8,358 bases of DNA from contig JAGOUF010000072.1 in NCBI GenBank assembly GCA_018061385.1, positions 1-8,358 of the forward strand, in the 5' to 3' direction. Source of the stretch: Chitinophagaceae bacterium. Its GTDB lineage: Bacteria; Bacteroidota; Bacteroidia; Chitinophagales; Chitinophagaceae. Made by a program: the position numbers and the translations under genes. Shown in pieces: positions 1-5,836 of this stretch. The notes beneath the pieces are model-generated. The model was not told the origin of the DNA. It saw only the letters and a program-made list of their open reading frames with translations, and did no database searches. The stretch's first letter is position 1. Every line of letters begins with the position of its first letter.

Positions 1-745
1 TATTAGCAACTATGGTTGGGTAATTCTATTACTTACATTATTTATTCGTTTGGTAACTGCACCTTTAACATATAGCAGTTATTTGAGTGGGGCAAAAATG
101 AAAGTACTTCGTCCAGAGTTAGACGATTTAAAAAAGAAGCTTGGTGCCGATCAGCAAGGATTTGCAATGGAGCAAATGAAACTGTTTAGAGAAGCAGGCG
201 TAAATCCTTTAGGCGGTTGTATTCCTGCATTGTTACAAATTCCAATTTTCTTTGCATTGTACAGTTTCTTTAATAGCAATATTGCATTACGTGGTCAAGC
301 GTTTTTATGGAGCCACGATTTGTCATCTTATGATACAATTTTTACATGGAAAACAGAAATTTGGGCAATCGGAAATCACGTTAGTTTGTTTACAATTACG
401 GCTGTATTAACCAGTTTCTTAATTTCAATTTATAATATGAGTATGACGCCAACGCAAGACAATCCTGCATTGAAGTATATGCCATATATTTTCCCTTTTA
501 TATTGTTTTTTGTATTCAACAAATTGCCATCTGCATTAACATGGTATTATACCGTTTCTAACCTTATTACATTGGGGTTACAATTTGTAATTCAAAACTA
601 TATCATTGATCACAGTAAAATTTTAGCCAAGATTGATGAGAAACGAAAAGCTCCTAAAAAAACAAGCAAATGGCAAGAAAAATATTCTCAAATGATGGAA
701 AGCCAAAAGAAATTGCAAGACATGAAAAATAAAAATAAAAAATAA
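1..745 (+). CDS. yidC: Membrane protein insertase YidC/Oxa1 family, C-terminal part (5' end outside window)
   Basis: YidC inserts and folds inner-membrane proteins, alone or with SecYEG. The reading frame is open from base 2, so about 247 residues of the C-terminal insertase domain are present; the N-terminal periplasmic domain lies upstream of the window. The first visible helix ends in Phe-Ile-Arg-Leu-Val; the Arg (codon 47-49) sits where the family keeps the positive charge of its hydrophilic groove. PLTYSSYLSGAKM follows, then a charged cytoplasmic hairpin, then NPLGGCIPALLQIPIFFALY, a hallmark of the family. Further membrane segments lie around bases 380-450, 480-530 and 540-610. The tail is rich in Lys (KRKAPKKTSK... 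ending KNKNKK), as is common for ribosome-contacting YidC tails. The TTG at 50 is internal and not a start. A hairpin terminator follows the stop within 5 bases, so this is the last gene of its transcript. Identification is very secure. Confidence 0.96.
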   Translation, partial: ISNYGWVILLLTLFIRLVTAPLTYSSYLSGAKMKVLRPELDDLKKKLGADQQGFAMEQMKLFREAGVNPLGGCIPALLQIPIFFALYSFFNSNIALRGQAFLWSHDLSSYDTIFTWKTEIWAIGNHVSLFTITAVLTSFLISIYNMSMTPTQDNPALKYMPYIFPFILFFVFNKLPSALTWYYTVSNLITLGLQFVIQNYIIDHSKILAKIDEKRKAPKKTSKWQEKYSQMMESQKKLQDMKNKNKK

Positions 746-748
746 GTC

Positions 749-788
749 AAATAAAAAAGTTCAGCAATATTGCTGAACTTTTTTATTT
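749..788 (+). terminator. Rho-independent terminator after yidC
   Basis: An uninterrupted inverted repeat is centred between 768 and 769. Its core is AGTTCAGCAAT/ATTGCTGAACT, flanked by an A run on the left and a T run (779-784) on the right. It begins 4 bases after the yidC stop. The symmetrical A and T runs mean it could stop transcription from either side, but only yidC transcription reaches it in this window. Confidence 0.9.
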
Positions 789-791
789 ACA

Positions 792-819
792 TTGGCACGA
801 AATTGTATTACTACAATTG
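792..819 (+). promoter_or_regulatory. Possible promoter of the GLPGLI-like gene
   Basis: TACAATTG at 812-819 matches the Bacteroidota -7 consensus TAnnTTTG with one mismatch. A TTG at 792-794 lies 17 bases upstream as a possible -33 element. The predicted start of transcription would be near 825, a few bases before the ATG at 834. The preceding terminator makes a separate promoter necessary, but this match is imperfect. Confidence 0.4.
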
Positions 820-833
820 ATAAATAGGGAATA

Positions 834-1472
834 ATGAAAAATAAGTTAATCGTATTAATTGGTGTATTAATAATTGCACCAAATTTATTTGCACAAACAG
901 TTCGTGTTTTAGCAGAATGTACAGTAACCTATACAGTTAGTTTTGATGAAGCAACAACCGATAAAAACACAGCATTGTTGTTAAGTGCAACATCTAAAAC
1001 TGTGTACATAAAAGGCAACAATAGTAAAGTAGAATTGGCAAGCCCATCTTTTACGCAATCTGTAATTTACGATAAAGCAACAGGCAATGCAGTAATATTA
1101 AGAGAAATTGGCAACAATAAATTTATGACCAAGTTAGACAATGCCAAATGGGTGGCTCAAAACGCCAAGTTTCAAAATGCAGTTTTTACACCAACAAGTG
1201 AAACTAAAATTATTTTAGGGTATGCTTGTAAAAAAGGAGCTCTACAATTGACTGATGGCAATACATTTACCTTGTATTATGCAACAAACATTGCTCCATC
1301 TGTAAAAGAGTTTGAGTATCAATTTAAAGATGTTCCAGGCTTTGTTTTAGAATATGAGTCTCAAGAACAAGAAGGAAAAAAAGTAAGATACGTAGCCAAC
1401 AAAATAAATCTAAGCCCAGTACTATCAACTAAGTTTGATATACCAGTAAGTGGTTATAGAATTTTAAACTAG
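834..1472 (+). CDS. Secreted GLPGLI/DUF4412-like protein, function unknown
   Basis: A 212-residue exported protein. Residues 1-20 form a typical signal peptide: basic start MKNK, hydrophobic core, then NLFA-Q as the likely cleavage point. No lipobox Cys follows, so it is probably periplasmic and soluble. The mature part appears beta-rich. It contains ETKIILGYACKK (123-134), then a Tyr-Tyr stretch (TLYYATNIAPS), then VPGFVLEYE (167-175). This order resembles the GLPGLI family of Bacteroidota: GYxCKKA, then WYT..IP, then GLPGLIL. The final signature is only loosely matched (VPGFVLEY), so the family call is tentative and a DUF4412-like or LolA-like fold is equally possible. The mature protein has two Cys (29 and 132). 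The gene stands alone between the yidC terminator and a convergent neighbour whose stop codon it overlaps. No biochemical role can be assigned. Confidence 0.8.
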   Translation: MKNKLIVLIGVLIIAPNLFAQTVRVLAECTVTYTVSFDEATTDKNTALLLSATSKTVYIKGNNSKVELASPSFTQSVIYDKATGNAVILREIGNNKFMTKLDNAKWVAQNAKFQNAVFTPTSETKIILGYACKKGALQLTDGNTFTLYYATNIAPSVKEFEYQFKDVPGFVLEYESQEQEGKKVRYVANKINLSPVLSTKFDIPVSGYRILN

Positions 1473-1819
1473 AAGTTTGAAGGAGAAGGCGTTTTAAACT
1501 TAGGAACCTTAATTTTTGCCTTGTAAGGATAAATGAAAGTAGTATTACCACTTTGCATTTGTAAATGATTAATAGAATTCCCTGTAGACATGCTACCAGC
1601 AGGAGTAACATCATTAGCCAACAATTTAGAATTGTATCTAATTGAACTCAACGATAAACCTTTATTGGTAAAACTACTTAAGTTTTTAAGTGTGTATTTA
1701 CTTTCAGTTTGCTTATTGTTCTTTTTTCCAGTAGTGGTAAATGCAGCAAAAACAAATTGAGCCGCAAATACTAGCAGTATTGCAAATGCTATTTTTTGTA
1801 TGTGTTTTACTTGCTTCAT
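1469..1819 (-). CDS. Small exported protein of unknown function
   Basis: I do not recognise this 116-residue protein. The ATG at 1819 is chosen because it puts a signal peptide at the N-terminus: MKQVKHIQK, then a hydrophobic stretch (10-24), then VFA-A or FAA-F as the likely cleavage site. The reading frame extends upstream only to a TTG at 1855, which would bury the signal peptide. The mature part is polar and Ser/Thr/Asn-rich, has no Cys, and ends in a basic, Pro-containing tail (KAKIKVPKFKTPSPSNF). No enzyme motif or repeat is visible. A good promoter lies directly before the ATG, so the message may have almost no leader. The gene converges on the GLPGLI-like gene, and the two stops share CTAG at 1469-1472. 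The signal peptide, promoter and normal codon use support a real gene, but its function is open. Confidence 0.72.
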   Translation of the reverse strand: MKQVKHIQKIAFAILLVFAAQFVFAAFTTTGKKNNKQTESKYTLKNLSSFTNKGLSLSSIRYNSKLLANDVTPAGSMSTGNSINHLQMQSGNTTFIYPYKAKIKVPKFKTPSPSNF

Positions 1820-1824
1820 TTTTA

Positions 1825-1856
1825 CAAAAGTAACTATTTGATGATGATTTAACAAT
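1825..1856 (-). promoter_or_regulatory. Bacteroidota-type promoter for the 116-residue exported protein
   Basis: Read on the minus strand, TACTTTTG (1832 to 1825) is a perfect TAnnTTTG -7 box, and ATTG (1856 to 1853) lies 20 bases upstream as the -33 element. Only five bases separate the box from the ATG at 1819. Transcription should therefore start at or beside the ATG, giving a leaderless or nearly leaderless message. Confidence 0.6.
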
Positions 1857-2011
1857 TTTTTGTACGAATGGTTGAAATATAGCTGAATAAATGTTTTTTA
1901 TAAACATTTTGTTTAAATAATTCTCTATATTGAACTAAAATAAACAAAATAATTTTAATATTTACATACTGTCTTATTAACAAGACGTTAATAAAAACAA
2001 AAAGTTACATG

Positions 2012-2042
2012 TTGATATGAAATTATTTTAATCTTACATTAG
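2012..2042 (+). promoter_or_regulatory. Possible promoter of the TPR-comA-aroE group
   Basis: TTG at 2012-2014 is followed after 20 bases by TACATTAG at 2035-2042, a one-mismatch match to TAnnTTTG. Spacing is right for a Bacteroidota sigma factor, and the ATG at 2058 lies 15 bases downstream. The rest of the 238-base gap (1820-2057) is very AT-rich and holds no gene I can support. Confidence 0.45.
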
Positions 2043-2057
2043 ATAAACCAATGTACG

Positions 2058-3485
2058 ATGAGAGAACAAAATCCCTTTCACGAAGACAGAGAAGAACTTA
2101 AAGAAATTTTAAGGCACTATCACAATCTTAAAAATGGTAGGCAACATCCATTTATAGAAGAAGACGATTTTGAACGAATTATCGATTATTTTGATGATCA
2201 CGATAGTATAACTGAAGCATTAGAAGCTACCGAAATTGGAATGGAACAATTTCCTTCATCGGCTCCATTAATGATAAAAAAAGCCGATTTATTGATTGCC
2301 ACAAGAAAGTATCATGAAGCTATAGCATTATTAGATTTGGCTGCCATTTACGATAGTTTAGAGATTAATTTATACATCCTAAGAACAGATGCTTTATTGG
2401 CATTGGATAGGCAACACGAAGCCATTGAAATTTTACAAGAAGCTTTAGAAATTTTTACTGGTGATGAAAGAATAGAATTGCTATTTGAAATGGCCGATGT
2501 GTACGATGATTATGAAGAGTTTGATAAAGTATTTGATTGCTTAAAATTGGTTTTAGAAGATGAACCAAATAACGAAGAAGCATTGTATAAAATTTGCTTT
2601 TGGACAGATTTTACTGGGCGAAATGAAGAAAGTATAAAACTACATCAAAAAATTATTGATGATTTTCCATACAACGAAATTGCTTGGTTTAATTTAGCTG
2701 CTGCTTTTCAGGGGTTGAAGTTGTACGAAAAAGCAATTGATGCTTATCAATATGCCATTGCAATAGATGAAAAATTTGATTATGCTTATCGCAACATGGG
2801 CGATGCTTATTTACGTTTAAGAAAGTATAAAGATGCTATTGAAGTTTTAGAAAAAGTATTGGAACTCTCCAGACCAGAAGATGTTATTTACGAAGCCATT
2901 GGTCATTGTTATCATAAAATGGATAATTGTGCACAAGCAAGGTTTAACTATAAAAAAGCAGTGCATTTAAATCCAGAAGATAGCAAGCTACATTTTAAAA
3001 TTGCCCAAACTTATATTATAGAAAATCAATGGCAAATGGCTATAAAGCAACTAGAAATGGCCATGCGAATTCATAGAAATATACCAGAATATAATTTAGC
3101 AATGGGGCAATGTAAAATGCAGTTACAACAATATAAAGAAGCTGTAATTTATTTTGGAAATGTAGTACGCCAAAAGCCTAAAAATAATGCAGGTTGGGAA
3201 GCTTTAATAAAGTGTTTGTTTAGTGGCGAATATTATGAAGAAGCCTTAGAACAATGTATTGCAGCATCTAAAGCAACAGATGGTAAACCTATTTTTGTAT
3301 TTTATTTTAGTGCTGCATTGTTTTATTTGGGCAAAAATAAAGAAGCATTGTTGCAGTTAGAAAAAGCCATGGAACTTGCCCCTAAATTATTGAAAAAATT
3401 CATAGATCTACATCCTGCAATTTTGCAAAACTCATCAGTTGTAGATATTATAGCAAGACACAAAAAAGGTAAGAAATTTAATTAG
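2058..3485 (+). CDS. Cytoplasmic tetratricopeptide-repeat (TPR) protein
   Basis: A 475-residue protein made almost wholly of TPR helix pairs. It has no signal peptide or membrane helix, so it should act in the cytoplasm as a protein-binding scaffold. The N-terminus (1-60) is acidic and helical. Repeats of about 34 residues follow from roughly 66 to 445. The clearest are AWFNLAAAFQGLKLYEKAID (209-228), AYRNMGDAYLRLRKYKDAIE (243-262), IYEAIGHCYHKMDNCAQARF (277-296), LHFKIAQTYIIENQWQMAIK (311-330) and YNLAMGQCKMQLQQYKEAVI (345-364). These show the TPR pattern of small residues at helix contacts. About 10 to 12 repeats are likely. The C-terminus is basic (ARHKKGKKFN). The ATG at 2058 is the first usable start. 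comA begins 77 bases downstream on the same strand with no terminator between, so shared transcription is possible. The binding partner is unknown, and TPR similarity alone does not give a role. Confidence 0.92.
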   Translation: MREQNPFHEDREELKEILRHYHNLKNGRQHPFIEEDDFERIIDYFDDHDSITEALEATEIGMEQFPSSAPLMIKKADLLIATRKYHEAIALLDLAAIYDSLEINLYILRTDALLALDRQHEAIEILQEALEIFTGDERIELLFEMADVYDDYEEFDKVFDCLKLVLEDEPNNEEALYKICFWTDFTGRNEESIKLHQKIIDDFPYNEIAWFNLAAAFQGLKLYEKAIDAYQYAIAIDEKFDYAYRNMGDAYLRLRKYKDAIEVLEKVLELSRPEDVIYEAIGHCYHKMDNCAQARFNYKKAVHLNPEDSKLHFKIAQTYIIENQWQMAIKQLEMAMRIHRNIPEYNLAMGQCKMQLQQYKEAVIYFGNVVRQKPKNNAGWEALIKCLFSGEYYEEALEQCIAASKATDGKPIFVFYFSAALFYLGKNKEALLQLEKAMELAPKLLKKFIDLHPAILQNSSVVDIIARHKKGKKFN

Positions 3486-3534
3486 CTTTTAAATAGCTTC
3501 AATACTTACACCAACAGAATTGCCACCATTGCCT

Positions 3535-3542
3535 TATTTTTG
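3535..3542 (+). promoter_or_regulatory. Possible -7 box upstream of comA
   Basis: TATTTTTG perfectly matches TAnnTTTG, 20 bases before the comA ATG at 3563. No TTG is found at the usual 17-23 base spacing upstream. It may be a weak second promoter for comA-aroE or a chance match in AT-rich DNA. Confidence 0.35.
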
Positions 3543-3562
3543 CAAATCTAAAAAAATGAGCA

Positions 3563-4339
3563 ATGAATTTTAACTTAACGCAAATACCTACACGTACTCC
3601 CAAGCCTCGTAACAATGGATTAACAATGGTTATGGATAAAGGCTTAAGTGTTAGCGAAGCAAAGAATTTTTTAGAAGTTGCAGGTCCACATGTAGATATT
3701 GTAAAACTTGGTTTTGGCACAGCTCACGTTACACCTAGATTAAGAGAAAAAATTGAAGTGTACAAAGAAGCAGGTATGAATGTTTACTTTGGTGGAACTT
3801 TGTTTGAAGCTTTTTTAATTAGAAATCAATTCGAAGACTATTTAGCAGTGTGTAAAGATTATGAAATTGATTACATGGAAGTAAGTGATGGTTCAATCAC
3901 CATTCCGCATGCTGAGAAGTGCGGTTACATTGAAAAAATGACTAAATATGGTACCATTTTAAGTGAAGTAGGTAGTAAAGATGCTGCACATATTATGCCT
4001 CCCTATAAATGGATTGAATTGATGAGAGCTGAATTAGAAGCTGGAAGTACTTATGTAATTGCAGAAGCTAGAGAAGCAGGCAATGTTGGCATTTACAGAG
4101 GAACTGGTGAAGTAAGAGAAGGTTTAGTACAAGAAATTTTAACCCAAATTCCTGCCGAAAAAATTATTTGGGAAGCTCCTCAAAAAGCCCAACAATTGTA
4201 TTTCTTAGAATTAATTGGTTGTAACGTAAATCTTGGAAATATTGCACCCAATGAAGTAATTCCTTTAGAAGCCATGCGTATTGGTTTACGTGGCGATACA
4301 TTTAGACTGTACCTTGATACAGATAAAGCTATTTACTAA
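3563..4339 (+). CDS. comA: Phosphosulfolactate synthase, ComA family
   Basis: ComA joins sulfite to phosphoenolpyruvate to form (2R)-3-phosphosulfolactate, the first step of one coenzyme M route in methanogens; homologues also occur in bacteria. The 258-residue protein is of normal family length and should fold as a TIM barrel. The family's conserved blocks appear in order: TMVMDKGLS (21-29), VKLGFGTAHV (47-56), FGGTLFEAF (76-84), MEVSDGSITIP (105-115), a VIAEAREAGNVGIY block (165-178), IIWEAPQKAQQ (201-211), NVNLGNI (221-227) and GLRGDTFR (241-248). The match across all blocks makes the family secure. The product is cytoplasmic. The stop overlaps the aroE start by one base (TAATG), implying translational coupling. 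Making coenzyme M is unlikely in this kind of organism; a sulfolactate or cysteate route, perhaps towards sulfonolipids, is inference. A changed substrate cannot be excluded. Confidence 0.9.
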   Translation: MNFNLTQIPTRTPKPRNNGLTMVMDKGLSVSEAKNFLEVAGPHVDIVKLGFGTAHVTPRLREKIEVYKEAGMNVYFGGTLFEAFLIRNQFEDYLAVCKDYEIDYMEVSDGSITIPHAEKCGYIEKMTKYGTILSEVGSKDAAHIMPPYKWIELMRAELEAGSTYVIAEAREAGNVGIYRGTGEVREGLVQEILTQIPAEKIIWEAPQKAQQLYFLELIGCNVNLGNIAPNEVIPLEAMRIGLRGDTFRLYLDTDKAIY

Positions 4340-5082
4340 TGAAATTATATGGTTTAATAGGTTTTCCTTTAACACACTCTTTTTCAAAGAAATATTTTGA
4401 CAATAAATTTGAAAAAGAACAAATAACCAATTGCAGTTTCAACAATTTTGAAATTGCTGAAATAGAAAGTTTAACCAATTTAATACAGCAAAACCCTGCA
4501 TTGCAGGGTTTTGCTATTACAATACCACACAAGCAAAAAATTTTACCTTTTTTACATTACCGTTCACATGACGTAAGTCAAATGTTGGCTTGCAATTGTG
4601 TAAAAATTAAAGAAGGAAAATTGTACGGATACAATACAGATATTATTGGGTTTGAGAAATCGTTTGGTGAGTTATTGAAACCAAATCACACAAAAGCATT
4701 GGTTTTAGGAACAGGTGGTGCTGCACAAGCTGTAATATTCACCTTAAATAAATTAGGTATTGAGTATTTAAGTGTATCGAGAAGAGAGCAAAAAAATGCT
4801 ATTACTTATGCAGCAATTACAGAGGAGTTGATGAATGAGTACACTGCAATAATTAATTCAACCCCATTGGGTACTTTCCCAAAAGTTCATGATTGTCCTG
4901 CAATTGCCTATGAGTATTTAACGCCAGAACATTATTTGTTTGATTTGGTGTACAACCCTTCAGAAACAAAATTTTTAAGCAAAGGAAAAGCAATGGGTTG
5001 CACTATAAAAAATGGGTATGATATGCTTACAATTCAAGCAGAGGAAAACTGGAAAATTTGGCAATTGGAAGATGCAGAATAA
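4339..5082 (+). CDS. aroE: Shikimate dehydrogenase (NADP+)
   Basis: AroE reduces 3-dehydroshikimate to shikimate with NADPH in the chorismate pathway for aromatic amino acids. The 247-residue protein is slightly shorter than many homologues. The substrate-binding SxS motif is at Ser14/Ser16 (GFPLTHSFSK). The catalytic Lys is Lys65 in TIPHK, Asn86 lies in ACNCV, and the paired catalytic Asp is Asp101 in NTDIIGF. The nucleotide-binding loop is VLGTGGAAQAV (122-132). The C-terminal Gln233 lies in NGYDMLTIQAEENW, as in the family. One oddity is that the usual Asn of the NVTxPxK motif is Ala59 here (GFAITIPHK). Its codon is the last one of a 14-base inverted repeat inside the gene. The ATG shares its A with the comA stop, so expression is probably coupled. 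A hairpin lies after the stop. The key catalytic residues are present, so an active enzyme is expected. Confidence 0.95.
   Translation: MKLYGLIGFPLTHSFSKKYFDNKFEKEQITNCSFNNFEIAEIESLTNLIQQNPALQGFAITIPHKQKILPFLHYRSHDVSQMLACNCVKIKEGKLYGYNTDIIGFEKSFGELLKPNHTKALVLGTGGAAQAVIFTLNKLGIEYLSVSRREQKNAITYAAITEELMNEYTAIINSTPLGTFPKVHDCPAIAYEYLTPEHYLFDLVYNPSETKFLSKGKAMGCTIKNGYDMLTIQAEENWKIWQLEDAE
4487..4515. repeat. Perfect inverted repeat inside aroE
   Basis: Arms AGCAAAACCCTGCA (4487-4500) and TGCAGGGTTTTGCT (4502-4515) are exact reverse complements separated by a single T. In RNA this would form a strong hairpin with a small loop. It covers aroE residues of about 50 to 59 (QNPALQGFA), close to the catalytic Lys65. 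No T run follows, so it is not a standard terminator. Confidence 0.9.
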
Positions 5083-5098
5083 TTTGGATTAAACTATA

Positions 5099-5137
5099 AA
5101 TAAGACTACCGAAGTTTATAGCTTCGGCAGTCTTATT
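5099..5137. terminator. Hairpin between convergent aroE and yhcH-family gene, probably bidirectional terminator
   Basis: AATAAGACT and CCGAAG on the left pair with CTTCGG and AGTCTTATT on the right, with one A/C mismatch (5108/5128) and a 7-base loop. It lies 16 bases after the aroE stop and 48 bases after the stop of the minus-strand gene. T-richness downstream is modest on both strands (TCTTATT on plus, TTATTTATAG on minus), so termination strength is uncertain. Confidence 0.65.
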
Positions 5138-5185
5138 CATACTCAAAAATAATTTCAATCCATTAATTTCAAATGAGTAGCTGCG

Positions 5186-5641
5186 TTAAATTCTTACTTT
5201 AATTACCAACTTTCTTATAGCTTGATCATCTACATTAATCATTGGGCTATGCACATCTTCTGGGTAAAAAATAACGAACTGATTATTGGTTAAACCAAAG
5301 TACATATCTGGTGCATCGGCATAAAAGCTTACATCTTTTTCTGGGTTGTATTCTCCTTTTGGGTGAATGCAAGTACCACGAGATTTCCAACCAATGGTTT
5401 CTTTACCACGAATACAAATTTGTATGTCGATATTTTTATTATGGCATTCAAATTTAGCATCACTTTCGGCTGCTGTAACACCATTTTTATCGCTAAAAAT
5501 CGCTTTTAAGCCATCGGCAATATCGTACTTTCCAATTTCAATATTGTTTAAATCTGTGCTTTTTATATAAGCAATTGCTTGTGCAAATAATGGATGCAAG
5601 CTTGCGTATTTTTCTATATTGTCTAAATGATCTAGTATCAT
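5186..5641 (-). CDS. YhcH/YjgK/YiaL (DUF386, EbgC-like) family protein
   Basis: A 151-residue protein of normal length for this cupin-like family, which includes YhcH of sialic-acid operons, YiaL of the 2,3-diketogulonate operon and EbgC. Members are thought to act on sugars or sugar acids, perhaps as mutarotase-like or isomerase-like enzymes; the exact substrate is usually unknown. The start at 5641 gives MILDHLDNIEKYASLHP, matching the usual family N-terminus (MIxDxLxNxxxYxxLHP). The frame stays open to 5764, but that extension looks like intergenic DNA. Family signatures are FECHNKNIDIQICIRG (64-79, with His67 and Asp72) and FVIFYPEDVHSPMI (122-135, with His131). The His and acidic residues are probable metal ligands. 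It lies 195 bases downstream of kdgK on the same strand, beyond the kdgK terminator, and no clear promoter is seen. It may depend on read-through. The pairing suggests sugar-acid catabolism. Confidence 0.88.
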   Translation of the reverse strand: MILDHLDNIEKYASLHPLFAQAIAYIKSTDLNNIEIGKYDIADGLKAIFSDKNGVTAAESDAKFECHNKNIDIQICIRGKETIGWKSRGTCIHPKGEYNPEKDVSFYADAPDMYFGLTNNQFVIFYPEDVHSPMINVDDQAIRKLVIKVRI

Positions 5642-5765
5642 ATTTGAATGGTTTAATAGTTTATTATTTAATTGGTTTATTTGTGGGTTGCTGAAATGAG
5701 TTATGAACCTTGAATGGTGCGACGCCAGTAAAGCTAAATATTTGTTCTGCTGCTGGTAACACAAA

Positions 5766-5805
5766 GAAAAAAATCCGCCATACTAAAATTAGCAGACGGA
5801 TTTTT
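5766..5805 (-). terminator. Rho-independent terminator after kdgK
   Basis: On the minus strand AAAAATCCG is complementary to CGGATTTTT, which continues into a T run (ATTTTTTTCTTTG). An inner CTAA/TTAG pairing tightens the loop. It starts about 30 bases after the kdgK stop and lies between kdgK and the yhcH-family gene. Confidence 0.78.
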
Positions 5806-5836
5806 AACTCTTAATTATTAATTTATTAATTCTTAA

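Noticed and set aside
1820..1855. Upstream TTG start for the 116-residue exported protein
   Set aside because: It would place 12 polar residues before the signal peptide and lie inside the promoter.
1889..1909. AAATGTTT/AAACATTT hairpin in the 1820-2057 gap
   Set aside because: It is all weak AT-rich pairing with no transcript ending there and no clear T run, so a chance structure is likely.
3556..3573. Five-codon upstream ORF (ATG AGC AAT GAA TTT TAA) overlapping the comA start
   Set aside because: It is too short to support as a gene and is expected by chance in AT-rich DNA. A regulatory role cannot be shown.
5642..5764. 41-residue N-terminal extension of the yhcH-family gene
   Set aside because: The family starts at MIxDxLxN, which is the ATG at 5641. 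The extension has no family resemblance and ends at the kdgK terminator.
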